From positions 1 to 64,000 of IMG/VR virus record IMGVR_UViG_3300022200_000031: a DNA stretch of 64,000 nt. One strand, given 5' to 3'. The stretch's first letter is position 1. Every line of letters begins with the position of its first letter. A program made the position numbers and the translations under genes. The stretch comes from a virus. The notes beneath the pieces were generated by a model. It did no database searches. It had not been told where the DNA came from and worked only from the letters and a program-made list of their open reading frames with translations. Below, piece by piece: positions 22,355 through 30,073 of this stretch.

Positions 22355-22815
22355 TCCAGTCGTTTGTAGCATTACTGCTTGCCTCTTTTATTATGATGTC
22401 TGATGATTTCACATTCAAAGAGTACATCCATTCCGATACCGCCAATCGGCTCGGTATCTCCAATGTGCCTGATGCTGAACAGGTTGCTCGAGCAAAACAA
22501 CTGTTCATGAAGGTAGTCCAACCAATCCGTGACAAATATGGTCCAGTCCAAATCACCAGTGGGTTCAGAAACAAAAAGTTGAATGATGCGGTCGGTGGTG
22601 TATCCGATTCTCAGCATATGACTGGTGAAGCAGTTGATCTCAAGATCAACGGAGTTGATCACTATCAAGTCTGTCAATGGATTCAGAATAATCTAATATT
22701 CGACCAATTAATCCTTGAACCGGGCTGGATTCATGTGTCATATTCTACCGTCAAAAACCGCAGAGAGACGTTGACGGTAAAACAAGGAGTTACATACTCC
22801 GGGCTGATCCGCTGA
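22351..22815 (+). CDS. M15-family peptidase, putative endolysin
   Basis: A 154-residue protein. ITSGFRNKKLN, SDSQHMTGEAVDL (S-x-H-x-x-G-x-A-x-D zinc/catalytic motif) and GWIHVSY match peptidase M15_3 (D-Ala-D-Ala / L-Ala-D-Glu endopeptidase type). Residues 4-16 are hydrophobic (SFVALLLASFIMM) with no clear cleavage site, so a signal-anchor (SAR-like) export is possible; ATG 22393 would give a cytosolic form. The gp5 of this phage lacks a lysozyme domain, so this is the best murein hydrolase candidate here. Confidence 0.75.
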   Translation: MIQSFVALLLASFIMMSDDFTFKEYIHSDTANRLGISNVPDAEQVARAKQLFMKVVQPIRDKYGPVQITSGFRNKKLNDAVGGVSDSQHMTGEAVDLKINGVDHYQVCQWIQNNLIFDQLILEPGWIHVSYSTVKNRRETLTVKQGVTYSGLIR

Positions 22816-22860
22816 TCGAAAATTTCTATCAAAAATCCCAAAATAATCCAAAATTAGCTG

Positions 22861-22889
22861 TTGCCTTTTAGCCCAGAATCTGATATAAT
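22861..22889 (+). promoter_or_regulatory. Promoter cassette copy B
   Basis: TTGCCT (22861-22866), 17-bp spacer, TATAAT (22884-22889). 24 bases from the -10 (22885-22908) repeat copy A exactly, and A-rich upstream elements (TATCAAAAATCCC, AAAATAAT) are alike. Drives the second small-gene operon. Confidence 0.8.
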
Positions 22890-22925
22890 GACCCTGTCAA
22901 TTGAGAGAACAACTGGAGAGAAATT

Positions 22926-23090
22926 ATGAGCAAAATGAGCAACAAAGTTCTTGAGATCCAAGAACTCCTCGAAACCTACTACGGTGCACCCAATGGTCTG
23001 ACTCTGGAAGAGATTGCCGAGAAGGCCGAAGTGCCTCTGGATTGGGTTGAGGTTGAATACGAAGCTATGATTGAAGATTTGTACGCGTAA
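22926..23090 (+). CDS. Small HTH-like protein (54 aa)
   Basis: ATG 22926 with SD GGAGAG behind promoter B. Fifty-four residues: NKVLEIQELLETYYG, LTLEEIAEKAEVPLDWVEVEYEAM. The second part is a helix-turn-helix-like pair. Acidic overall, so direct DNA binding is uncertain. First gene of its operon. Confidence 0.55.
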   Translation: MSKMSNKVLEIQELLETYYGAPNGLTLEEIAEKAEVPLDWVEVEYEAMIEDLYA

Positions 23091-23100
23091 GGAGAGAGAT

Positions 23101-23286
23101 ATGAATACACACGCCCTTTTAAATGATTTGATTCAAAAACAGTACGATGCACACAAGACCTATGCTTACACAGCTGGGTACATGCAGACCACTGTCGATT
23201 GGATGTTAATGGATATGCCTAAGAAGGCTCGTGAAAAGTGGATCAACCAGTTCAAGACTGATCTGGCTCGTCTGCAAGGAGTTTAA
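23101..23286 (+). CDS. Small hypothetical protein
   Basis: A 61-residue protein from ATG 23101, directly after SD AAGGAGAGAG; the frame extends upstream without a better start. Helical with Tyr-rich motif (AHKTYAYTAGYMQTTVDWM). Function unknown. Confidence 0.55.
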   Translation: MNTHALLNDLIQKQYDAHKTYAYTAGYMQTTVDWMLMDMPKKAREKWINQFKTDLARLQGV

Positions 23287-23288
23287 TC

Positions 23289-23456
23289 ATGCGTGGTTCA
23301 ATTCGAATTGTTCTTGGTTTGGTAATGTTTTGGTTTGCTGTTATTGGCATGATGAGTGCTACTGAAGCATGGCAGTGGATTGTTTCTGCTGTGATGGTAT
23401 TACCGATCAGTGTATTGGTGATCTACTCTGTGTTTGAAGAATACTTGGAGAAGTAA
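23289..23456 (+). CDS. Small two-pass membrane protein (55 aa)
   Basis: ATG 23289, 2 nt after the previous stop region. Hydrophobic segments IVLGLVMFWFAVIGMM and WIVSAVMVLPISVLVIYSVF with a short polar turn. Looks like a small inner-membrane protein. No family recognised. Confidence 0.5.
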   Translation: MRGSIRIVLGLVMFWFAVIGMMSATEAWQWIVSAVMVLPISVLVIYSVFEEYLEK

Positions 23457-23457
23457 G

Positions 23458-23616
23458 ATGATGGATTGGCGTGAATATGCACTTGAGTCTGTTGACATGG
23501 GAATCATTAGCAAGGATGCTTTAATCTTGGCCTGTATCCAATATATGAGCCAGGATGAGGTCCGTGATATGTTAGTGATTAATGAATTTATTCCTGAAGA
23601 GGAGGAAGCAGCATGA
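23458..23616 (+). CDS. Small acidic hypothetical protein
   Basis: A 52-residue protein (MMDWREYALESVDMGIISKDALILACIQYMSQDEV), helical with an EEEEAA tail. ATG 23458 or 23461; SD GGAGAAG. Overlaps the next gene by 4 nt. Confidence 0.5.
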   Translation: MMDWREYALESVDMGIISKDALILACIQYMSQDEVRDMLVINEFIPEEEEAA

Positions 23617-23879
23617 CATTCTCGACCCAAAGCTCGAGCAAGGCTCGTTTGAAGAACGACACTCTTGGAGATGAAGCACTCAAGCAGTTGTACACTAACT
23701 ACGAAGTACTTGGCGTAGAGGAGTTTCGTGAATTCTGTATTAGTATGGTTCAGTCTGGTGGTGGTCATCAACCAACCAAGGACAAGTTGATTAATGCGAT
23801 TCGTACTACGAACGCCAAGCAAGTTATGATGAAGAAGGCTCAGGACTTCACTCTGGCTGGAATGGGGTTGGGTGTATGA
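23613..23879 (+). CDS. Small hypothetical protein
   Basis: An 88-residue protein, helical. NDTLGDEALKQLYTNYEVLGVEEF and KDKLINAIRTTNAKQVMMKKAQDF suggest two or three helices. SD GAGGAGG lies ahead. Overlaps both neighbours by 4 nt. No known family. Confidence 0.5.
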   Translation: MTFSTQSSSKARLKNDTLGDEALKQLYTNYEVLGVEEFREFCISMVQSGGGHQPTKDKLINAIRTTNAKQVMMKKAQDFTLAGMGLGV

Positions 23880-24097
23880 GTAACCAGCGTCCAGGAAAGT
23901 GGAAGCCAGCTGCCCTTGATGGGGGTAGCCTGACTGGTGGACCTATGCGCCAACTTGAGTTCTTCAAAGGATGTAAGGAAGTCCTCGAGCGCTATGGCCA
24001 TGAGGAAGCTGCTTTTTATTTTGAGCAGTGTGAGTCATGGATCCGTGAGGGTAAGGACTTATTTCATGAGAAACCATCAAAGGTGTTAGGTGTTTAG
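23876..24097 (+). CDS. Small hypothetical protein
   Basis: A 73-residue protein. N-terminal flexible stretch (NQRPGKWKPAALDGGSLTGG), then a helical hairpin (QLEFFKGCKEVLERYGHEEAAFYFEQCESW). ATGA overlap upstream. Function unknown. Confidence 0.5.
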   Translation: MSNQRPGKWKPAALDGGSLTGGPMRQLEFFKGCKEVLERYGHEEAAFYFEQCESWIREGKDLFHEKPSKVLGV

Positions 24098-24287
24098 ACA
24101 TAGAACGAATGGGTACCGTGTACTCCTTTCTAAAGACAGAAAGGAGCATACATGGGATTATGATCGATTGTGGGAAGCAGAGAACCATTATCAGCAGTTG
24201 ACTGATTATGATGTTTGTATGATACTAGCGCTTTCACCAATCAATGTGAAACTTGTACAGGAGAAGAGGAATGCCACAGTTGCGTAA
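24090..24287 (+). CDS. Small hypothetical protein, GTG start
   Basis: A 65-residue reading frame starting with GTG 24090 inside the end of the previous gene. RHRTNGYRVLLSKDRKEHTW, AENHYQQLTDYDVCMILALSP. No strong SD, so the start is uncertain; context of packed genes supports coding. It overlaps the next gene by 17 nt. Confidence 0.4.
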   Translation: MFRHRTNGYRVLLSKDRKEHTWDYDRLWEAENHYQQLTDYDVCMILALSPINVKLVQEKRNATVA

Positions 24288-24459
24288 GAAGTTAAGCTAC
24301 AAGAGTAAGAAACTTGTTAAGAATATGAATGAGGACCAGCGCCTAATGAAATCAATGGGTGCATTCTCAGAAGAGTCAATGTATATGAGTGACTATGAGG
24401 TCAAAGAAGTTATCCGTAACGAATTTGGCTTTGGTGAAGGCTTTAATAGTGATTGGTGA
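24271..24459 (+). CDS. Small basic hypothetical protein
   Basis: A 62-residue protein from ATG 24271 with SD AAGAGGA. Basic start (PQLRKKLSYKSKKLVKNM), acidic/aromatic end (SDYEVKEVIRNEFGFGEGF). No recognised domain. Confidence 0.45.
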   Translation: MPQLRKKLSYKSKKLVKNMNEDQRLMKSMGAFSEESMYMSDYEVKEVIRNEFGFGEGFNSDW

Positions 24460-24462
24460 TTT

Positions 24463-24960
24463 ATGAAAGTTTATATTGGACCGTTCCCCGAAGATGTTAA
24501 TGAAGATCGTGTAGAAGAGATTGAGATCCATGACTACGATACATGGTCCATGGACTACACTCTTGCTCTGATCATCCTTCCAATGCTTCGTCAGCTTCAC
24601 CTGACCAAGCATGGAGCTCCGTATGTAGATCCGGATGATGTTCCGATCACATACAAGCCGACAGATGCTCCCTCCGATGATAATAATTGGGTGGACAATA
24701 CTCACTTCCGTCGCTGGGACTGGGTGCTGGGTGAAATGATCTTTGCATTTGAGAACAAGGTTGCTGATGATTGGGAAGATCAGTTCTGGACTGGTGAGCA
24801 TGACTACCAGTGGAAGGAGCTGGAGGATGGAACCTCTGAGATGTACGAAGGTCCGAACCATACAGCTAAGTGCGACTGGGAAGGACGAGCTAAGTACCAA
24901 AAGCGAATCACTAATGGGTTCCGTCTGTTTGGTAAGTACTATGAAAACCTTTGGGATTAA
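24463..24960 (+). CDS. Conserved phage protein of unknown function
   Basis: A 165-residue acidic protein. Openings MKVYIGPFPEDVNEDRVEEIEIHDYDTWSMD and ALIILPMLRQL, plus RRWDWVLGEMIFAFE, match a family I know from many T4-like phages without assigned role. Trp/Asp/Glu-rich, cytoplasmic. The largest protein of this small-gene operon. Confidence 0.65.
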   Translation: MKVYIGPFPEDVNEDRVEEIEIHDYDTWSMDYTLALIILPMLRQLHLTKHGAPYVDPDDVPITYKPTDAPSDDNNWVDNTHFRRWDWVLGEMIFAFENKVADDWEDQFWTGEHDYQWKELEDGTSEMYEGPNHTAKCDWEGRAKYQKRITNGFRLFGKYYENLWD

Positions 24961-24962
24961 TT

Positions 24963-25166
24963 ATGGACAGTGTATATATGACTATTCACAACTGTTTGTT
25001 CGATGGTGAAAAACTAGCTAAGATGAAACAAGTAACTCGCCTGGAAGTTATTGATGACACAGGACGAGCCTACACTAAGTACCTCAAAGATGGTGAGAGT
25101 GTCCAGTACAGCCTCCAGGATGATAATCGTACACTAAAGGTGTTCATTGGTAAGGATGAATTATGA
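24963..25166 (+). CDS. Small hypothetical protein
   Basis: A 67-residue beta-rich protein (TRLEVIDDTGRAYTKYLKDGESVQYSLQDDNRTLKVF). Starts 2 nt after the previous stop; ends K-D-E-L. Function unknown. Confidence 0.5.
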   Translation: MDSVYMTIHNCLFDGEKLAKMKQVTRLEVIDDTGRAYTKYLKDGESVQYSLQDDNRTLKVFIGKDEL

Positions 25167-25179
25167 ACAGAGTACCAGA

Positions 25180-25341
25180 ATGAAACAGATACTCGCACAC
25201 ATCCTGTTCTTTATTGGCGATAAGATCTCATACCCAATGGCAAAGTATGATCTTGGATGGGTGTATCCAATCTACAACTGGTGTATGATCAAGTCTGGTG
25301 AGTTTGATGTGAAGGAAAAGATATGGTCAAAAACTTCATAA
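25180..25341 (+). CDS. Small hypothetical protein, membrane-like N-terminus
   Basis: A 53-residue protein from ATG 25180 (MKQILAHILFFIGDKISYPMAK). The start is partly hydrophobic, then aromatic (WVYPIYNWCMI). It resembles the next gene in size and aromatic content. Start choice uncertain. Confidence 0.4.
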   Translation: MKQILAHILFFIGDKISYPMAKYDLGWVYPIYNWCMIKSGEFDVKEKIWSKTS

Positions 25342-25511
25342 ACTGGTTGAAATATTCTGGTGTATGGTGTACAATTATACTCAATCCTTTCCACTGGAGT
25401 TTCAGTTGGGAGGTAGTGAAGCAGGATCCCCTAAATCCAAAAATGACACAGTTGGATTTTAAACTAGGCCCCGTGCGTTTGTTGATTGTGTTTGATAATG
25501 GAGAATGGTAA
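25323..25511 (+). CDS. Small hypothetical protein, aromatic/hydrophobic
   Basis: A 62-residue protein (FINWLKYSGVWCTIILNPFHWSFSWEVV). ATG 25323 has SD GGAAAAG and overlaps the previous gene by 19 nt. Possibly membrane associated. Unknown. Confidence 0.45.
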   Translation: MVKNFINWLKYSGVWCTIILNPFHWSFSWEVVKQDPLNPKMTQLDFKLGPVRLLIVFDNGEW

Positions 25512-25513
25512 TA

Positions 25514-25795
25514 ATGATTAATATGAAACCGATTCAAATGGTATCTGCCCTACGCCAGGGTGTATGTAATGTTCAATTCACAAAGGTGGATGGTGAACAT
25601 CGTGATATGGATTGTACACTGAACTTCAGTCGTATTCCTACTGATAAGGTTCCAAAGACTCAACAGGAAGCACAGGATCTATCTGAGCAGTCAGCACTGA
25701 GAGTGTTTGATGTTAACAAAGGGGAATGGAGATCATTCCGTATCGCCAACGTCAATGCATTCAAGGTGAAAGAACTTGTCGAGACGCCGAACTGA
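25514..25795 (+). CDS. DUF2693-like phage protein, paralog 1
   Basis: A 93-residue protein: MVSALRQGVCNVQFTKVDGEHRDMDCTLNFSRIPTD and ALRVFDVNKGEWRSFRIANV. This is the small beta-barrel pattern of a DUF2693-type family found in T4-like phages (V-x-F-x-K-x-D-G-x-x-R-x-M-x-C-T-L). The next gene is a diverged copy. Function unknown; perhaps nucleic-acid binding. Confidence 0.6.
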   Translation: MINMKPIQMVSALRQGVCNVQFTKVDGEHRDMDCTLNFSRIPTDKVPKTQQEAQDLSEQSALRVFDVNKGEWRSFRIANVNAFKVKELVETPN

Positions 25796-26078
25796 TCCAC
25801 TAACCAGAAATGAATTGTTTGATATGCTGAGCGATAAGGTGTGTACTATAAGATACTCACCACCTCGCTCAACAGCAAAGACGATTCGAGCAACACTAAA
25901 GCATGAATGGATTAAAAAGCTAGATAACTTCCCTATCGGATTTGAGTCTATTAGGGAATGTGCTCTTTTTGATCTCCATAGTGTAAATGTGCTTGACATT
26001 GATTCAAATAGATGGGAAAATATCCCTGTAAATAAGATTATCGATTTCATTGTTCCAGGAGATGATAGTGGCTATTAG
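25776..26078 (+). CDS. DUF2693-like phage protein, paralog 2
   Basis: A 100-residue protein starting at TTG 25776 (AAGGTG upstream). FDMLSDKVCTIRYSPPRSTAKTIRATL and NVLDIDSNRWENIPVNKI align with the previous protein segment by segment, so a tandem duplication is likely. The conserved DG is lost (P-R-S-T). ATG 25824 is another possible start. Confidence 0.5.
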   Translation: MSRRRTDPLTRNELFDMLSDKVCTIRYSPPRSTAKTIRATLKHEWIKKLDNFPIGFESIRECALFDLHSVNVLDIDSNRWENIPVNKIIDFIVPGDDSGY

Positions 26079-26553
26079 AAAGAAGCGCAAGATGACCCCC
26101 GAGCAGAAAGCTGCTGCAGTTGAACGCCTTGCCAAAGCTCGTGAGAAGCGCCTGAAGGCAAATCCACCCGAGTATAAAAACATTGCTGATTCTGTTTTAG
26201 CGCTCCCAGAGGATCATCCTCTATCAATGCAAAAGGTCAAGCAGTGGATCAAGACTCAGAAAGACCTTTTGGCCGCTGAGAAGAGATCAGTGCGTTCTGA
26301 TCCTAAGCGTGGTGAGGCCAAGACTCTTGCCATCTCTGGTTATATTAACAACATGGAGGCCTACCTTCGTCATGGGGACTGGCAGGATCTCTTCTGGGGT
26401 GAGTATGCAGAGAACAAAATGGGTCATGTATGTACTCATCCGTCCTATGATAAGAATGGTGAGATCCAGCGTACAGTTGGTGTGTACTATAAGGATCTGG
26501 GCATGGAATGGACACATGGAATGGACCAAATGAATAGAGCTCGTAACAAATGA
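26068..26553 (+). CDS. Conserved T4-like basic protein
   Basis: A 161-residue protein. GTG 26068 has SD AGGAG 6 nt ahead; ATG 26062 is too near that SD. Start (M)AIRKKRKMTPEQKAAAVERLAKAREKRLK is very basic and helical and familiar from T4-like phages; the second half (AISGYINNMEAYLRHGDWQDLFWGEYAENKM) is helical and aromatic. In T4 this place between rnh and 33 holds dsbA; similarity to DsbA is not evident. Confidence 0.55.
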   Translation: MAIRKKRKMTPEQKAAAVERLAKAREKRLKANPPEYKNIADSVLALPEDHPLSMQKVKQWIKTQKDLLAAEKRSVRSDPKRGEAKTLAISGYINNMEAYLRHGDWQDLFWGEYAENKMGHVCTHPSYDKNGEIQRTVGVYYKDLGMEWTHGMDQMNRARNK

Positions 26554-26789
26554 TGGACCTAGAAAACAAAATAATTACCAAGAAAAGATTTAGTGATGCT
26601 GTCGAGCAGTTGGTTGTACGTCATAAGCTGCCTTTCATGGAAGCAGTAATTGAGGTATGTGACAGCACCGGAATTGATCCAGCTGATGTGAAACGATTGC
26701 TTTCTGATTCAATTACCAATAAGATTGAGGCAGAGGCAATGAACCTGAATATGATTCCGAAGACCAATGAACTACCGTTCGACGATTAA
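26550..26789 (+). CDS. gp33: Late transcription accessory protein gp33
   Basis: A 79-residue protein. It resembles cyanophage-type gp33: KKRFSDAVEQLVVRHKLPFMEAVIEVCDSTGIDPADVKRLL, EAEAMNLNM, and the short acidic-hydrophobic tail ELPFDD that would bind the sliding clamp. gp33 tethers host RNA polymerase to the clamp for late transcription, consistent with the TATAAATA promoters here. Synteny 33-59-32 equals T4. Confidence 0.8.
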   Translation: MMDLENKIITKKRFSDAVEQLVVRHKLPFMEAVIEVCDSTGIDPADVKRLLSDSITNKIEAEAMNLNMIPKTNELPFDD

Positions 26790-26793
26790 CATA

Positions 26794-27396
26794 ATGGAAC
26801 CGTTTGAGGCCTATAAACTCTACCAGGCAGTGAAGTTACATTTTGATAGTGATAGTTATGATGCCGTCAAGTATAATTACAAGACGTCAGCTAAGGCTCA
26901 GGCTTTTTTTAAGAGGAAGGACAAATACTTCTTTGCGAAACTGGCCAAGAAGTATCCTAAGCAGAATCAATTGGTAGAGTACCTCGTGGCCCAGTTCACC
27001 AATGGATCCAAATGGGTTGGTGATATGGTTGATGAGGGAGGTGAGAAGAATTATCTCAACTGGCAAAAACATATACAAAGTCTGGGGTATGAATTCCAAA
27101 AAGATCTAAATACCCTTAGTACATGGTGCAATGCTGAACAACGACAGTTTGATGACCTCCTGACGGTCAGAGATAATCAGTACCCAGTAGTAGTGACCTT
27201 GTACTCTCGATCTGAGATCACGTTAGCGACAGTAGTGATACTAAATAAGCTGACGGGGTTTCTTGATAAAGCGAACAAAGAAGTTCGCGACCCTATTCTT
27301 TGGCCAGACCTTTATAGGAAGCTAAAGAAGACTGAACCTTTTATAGATGTGGATCTCAATAAAATGAGAAAAGCTGTTGTCAAAGAGTTCAGTTAG
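26794..27396 (+). CDS. gp59: gp59, loader of replicative helicase
   Basis: A 200-residue all-helical protein. FEAYKLYQAVKLHFDSDSYDAVKYNYKTS and RKDKYFFAKLAKKY match the N-terminal HMG-like half of T4 gp59 (217 aa), which loads the gp41 helicase onto gp32-covered forks. ATG 26794; gp33 ends 5 nt before. The gp32 promoter lies in its last codons. Confidence 0.85.
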   Translation: MEPFEAYKLYQAVKLHFDSDSYDAVKYNYKTSAKAQAFFKRKDKYFFAKLAKKYPKQNQLVEYLVAQFTNGSKWVGDMVDEGGEKNYLNWQKHIQSLGYEFQKDLNTLSTWCNAEQRQFDDLLTVRDNQYPVVVTLYSRSEITLATVVILNKLTGFLDKANKEVRDPILWPDLYRKLKKTEPFIDVDLNKMRKAVVKEFS

Positions 27397-27405
27397 TAGT
27401 ATAAT
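27377..27405 (+). promoter_or_regulatory. Sigma70 promoter for gp32
   Basis: TTGTCA (27377-27382), 17-bp spacer, TATAAT (27400-27405). It overlaps the end of gene 59 and leaves a ~60-nt leader before ATG 27471, allowing high separate expression of the ssDNA-binding protein. Confidence 0.8.
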
Positions 27406-27470
27406 AGACGCATACATTATGAAGAAAGTGGACAACATAGTAATACAACGCATATACAAGGAGACAAATT

Positions 27471-28379
27471 ATGTCATTTGATGCACTCAAGCGCTCTCGC
27501 GGCGCATCCGTAAACGACCTTCTCGCTGCTGCCGATAAACTCACTGGTGGTACTCAACAAGAGAAGAAATCCTATGTCGATGATCGTATCTGGAAGCCAA
27601 CTGTAGATAAGGCCGGTAATGGTTACGCTGTAATCCGTTTCCTCCCTGCTGCGGAAGGTGAAGACCTCCCTTGGGCTCGTTATTGGGATCATGCATTCCA
27701 GGGTCCAACCGGTCAGTGGTACATCGAAAACTCTCTGACCTCTATTGGTCAGAATGATCCAGTATCAGAACTTAACTCTAAGCTCTGGAACACTGGTCTT
27801 GATGACGATAAGGCAACGGTTCGCAAGCAGAAGCGCCGTCTTAATTATGTCACAAATATTATGGTTCTTTCAGATCCAGGTAATCCTGAAAACGAAGGCA
27901 AGGTCTTCCTCTACAAGTTTGGTAAGAAGATCTATGACATGATCATGGATGTCATGCAGCCACAGTTCCAGGACGAGCAACCGGTTAATCCGTTTGACTT
28001 CTGGGAAGGTGCTGACTTCAAACTGAAGATCCGTAAGGTAGAAGGCTATCGTAACTACGATAAGTCTGAGTTTGCTTCTCCATCAGCTCTGATGGGTGGT
28101 GATGATTCTAAGCTCGAGCAGGTGTACAAATCGTTGTACTCTCTGAAGGAGTTCACTGATCCAGCAAACTATAAGTCATACGACGAGTTGAAACAGAAGC
28201 TCGATCGTGTACTGGGTGGTGTTGCAGCTCCAGTAACAACTGCAGAAGCAGTTGCATTGGACACTACAGCAGAGGCTCCAGTCATGCGTGAGGCACCTCA
28301 GCCAGTAGTAGCAACTGCTAATGATGAGGATGACGATGACACTCTGAGTTATTTCGCTAAACTAGCTAATGAGGGCTAA
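27471..28379 (+). CDS. gp32: Single-stranded DNA-binding protein gp32
   Basis: A 302-residue protein. N-terminal LKRSRGASVNDLL corresponds to the cooperativity (LAST-like) region; the OB core is RIWKPTVDKAGNGYAVIRFLP to FKLKIRKVEGYRNYD; the acidic tail DEDDDDTLSYFAKL binds partner proteins. T4 gp32 has a His/Cys3 zinc site, but this protein has no cysteine, like cyanophage homologues. SD AAGGAG. Closed by a strong terminator. Confidence 0.93.
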   Translation: MSFDALKRSRGASVNDLLAAADKLTGGTQQEKKSYVDDRIWKPTVDKAGNGYAVIRFLPAAEGEDLPWARYWDHAFQGPTGQWYIENSLTSIGQNDPVSELNSKLWNTGLDDDKATVRKQKRRLNYVTNIMVLSDPGNPENEGKVFLYKFGKKIYDMIMDVMQPQFQDEQPVNPFDFWEGADFKLKIRKVEGYRNYDKSEFASPSALMGGDDSKLEQVYKSLYSLKEFTDPANYKSYDELKQKLDRVLGGVAAPVTTAEAVALDTTAEAPVMREAPQPVVATANDEDDDDTLSYFAKLANEG

Positions 28380-28388
28380 GAAAGAGAA

Positions 28389-28410
28389 GCCCCCGAAAGG
28401 GGGCTTTTTT
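28389..28410. terminator. Bidirectional terminator between gp32 and tail operon
   Basis: GCCCCC-GAAA-GGGGGC (28389-28404) followed by TTTTTT on the plus strand and by TTCTCTTT on the minus strand. It serves the convergent ends of gp32 (plus) and the tape measure gene (minus). Confidence 0.9.
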
Positions 28411-28411
28411 A

Positions 28412-30073
28412 TTATGGGGCTGTCATCATACTTTCGTAAGAAGGACCTGGGGCAGCCTTCTTTGCACCCCCACTTCTTACATTGACAGATCCCGTAGAGC
28501 TGCTGTTACTCACATTGTTGGTTGTTGATGGAGCATTGATAATCACTGGAGCTGATTTACTCTTCATGTTGGCATTAGCATCCTGTGCTGCATCCAACTG
28601 AGCACCTGTTTGATTTGGAATAGGTTGAGCATCATCACTATTGAACCATCCCTTAATAGTTTCCCAACCACTCTGAGGAACATTTGGTGCAGGAGAGGAC
28701 ATTCCTGTGTTGCTGGTATCGTTCATGTTGCTTTCAGAACCAGAACCACCTTCTGACATATCTGGTGCCAGACCAGCCCACTTCAGACCCTTGCGAACAG
28801 AAACCGGCAGAGACATATAGATGTTCTCCCAAGAGAAAGTTTCATCCATCCATGTCTGGAAATCATCCCACCAACCAAACAAGGCATCACCAAGTCCACC
28901 TGCCCAATCTTTGAGATCAGTCCACTGCTTCTTGAGATTCTCCCATGAGAATGTTTCAGCAAACCAATCAATTACACCATCCACTGTATCAAAGATACCT
29001 TGGATTAGGTCATTAATTAATTCCTCGAAGGAGAATGAATCAAGCCACTTCTCTGCATCCTTGAAACCCAGCTTACCGAGAACCCAGGAGATCAGGCTCT
29101 TACCAAGATCCATGATGCCACCAACAAGGTTACCAACCAAGCCACCGAAGAATGCTCCGAGCTTAGAAATGAATCCACCTTCTTTATTCCAGGCAGCAAT
29201 TGCACCCTGCACTGTGGCAATGATTACTGTGATAGGCCAAGCAATCTTACTTGCAAGTTTGCCAAAGAAACCAAACGCTTTTGAGAACCCAGCAAAGTAC
29301 TTGCTGATGCTGGCAGTCATCTTTGACATCTTGCCAACGGTGCCCGTCATCTTCTTGAAGATGTAGATTGTAGGGCGGAAGAATCTATACAATGAGTTCA
29401 TCCAACCCCTGAACATATTGATCCCCTTGAGGACCAGTTGACCAGCTTTTGATTTGCCAAGAGAAGAAAACATCTTACTGATGCTCGTTCCTAGAGACTT
29501 GAAACCACTCTTGACAAGAGAGAAAAAGTCCTTACCAAGACCTTTCAATGCCTTGCCTAGTTCAATCACAAATGTCTTGAGGAAGATATATCCAAGTCTG
29601 AATGATCTGGTAATGTATCCAAGATACTTGTTAGTCTTCATGGATGCTTTGAGAATACGGCTACCCATCTTCTCCATTGTTGTAATAGATTTAAGAGAGA
29701 ACGCTTTCCATCCCTTGTACCATCCTTTCAGACCACCCACAATAGTACCAAGAGTACCAGCAAGCATCAGGCCCCAGCCAGCAATACCAAAGCCTTCTTC
29801 AGGTTTGGCATCCCCACCTTTGTCTTTTGGTTTGAGATCATGTAAAGCATCCAACATCTTCTCATTGAAGATCTGTTGTTCACGAGTCGCTTCGAGCTTA
29901 GCTAATGCATCACCAGTGACAGCAATGATAAGGTTTTCAAACTTCTCTTCGACCATATCATGAAACATATCAAGATACTCAACAGCCAGGTTGCTGTTGG
30001 CGCGCATGATCCCAAGATTCTCATTTGCAATCTCAAGTTCAAGTGTTACATCTGCTAATGTTGCTGCTGCCAT
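28412..30073 (-). CDS. Tail tape measure / tail-length protein (gp29-like)
   Basis: A 553-residue protein read leftward. The N-terminus is coiled-coil (ENLGIMRANSNLAVEYLDMF). The middle (about 95-360) has long helical hydrophobic segments rich in Gly, Lys and Phe (GWGLMLAGTLGTIVGGLKGWYKGW), typical of tape measures that sit in the tube and enter the membrane. The C-terminus (from about 430) is Ser/Asn/Ala-rich and flexible. T4 gp29 has 590 residues. It follows the gp26/gp51 chaperone pair, the usual position. Confidence 0.75.
   Translation of the reverse strand: MAAATLADVTLELEIANENLGIMRANSNLAVEYLDMFHDMVEEKFENLIIAVTGDALAKLEATREQQIFNEKMLDALHDLKPKDKGGDAKPEEGFGIAGWGLMLAGTLGTIVGGLKGWYKGWKAFSLKSITTMEKMGSRILKASMKTNKYLGYITRSFRLGYIFLKTFVIELGKALKGLGKDFFSLVKSGFKSLGTSISKMFSSLGKSKAGQLVLKGINMFRGWMNSLYRFFRPTIYIFKKMTGTVGKMSKMTASISKYFAGFSKAFGFFGKLASKIAWPITVIIATVQGAIAAWNKEGGFISKLGAFFGGLVGNLVGGIMDLGKSLISWVLGKLGFKDAEKWLDSFSFEELINDLIQGIFDTVDGVIDWFAETFSWENLKKQWTDLKDWAGGLGDALFGWWDDFQTWMDETFSWENIYMSLPVSVRKGLKWAGLAPDMSEGGSGSESNMNDTSNTGMSSPAPNVPQSGWETIKGWFNSDDAQPIPNQTGAQLDAAQDANANMKSKSAPVIINAPSTTNNVSNSSSTGSVNVRSGGAKKAAPGPSYESMMTAP

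Noticed and set aside
25163-25183. Six-codon frame MNRVPE overlapping the start of gene 25180
   Set aside because: Could be a leader peptide, but a chance ATG is as likely; no stem or attenuator seen.
29454-29963. Long plus-strand frames opposite the tape measure gene
   Set aside because: Complement of a well-supported minus-strand gene with a tape-measure profile; no SD and Pro/Arg-rich shadow composition.
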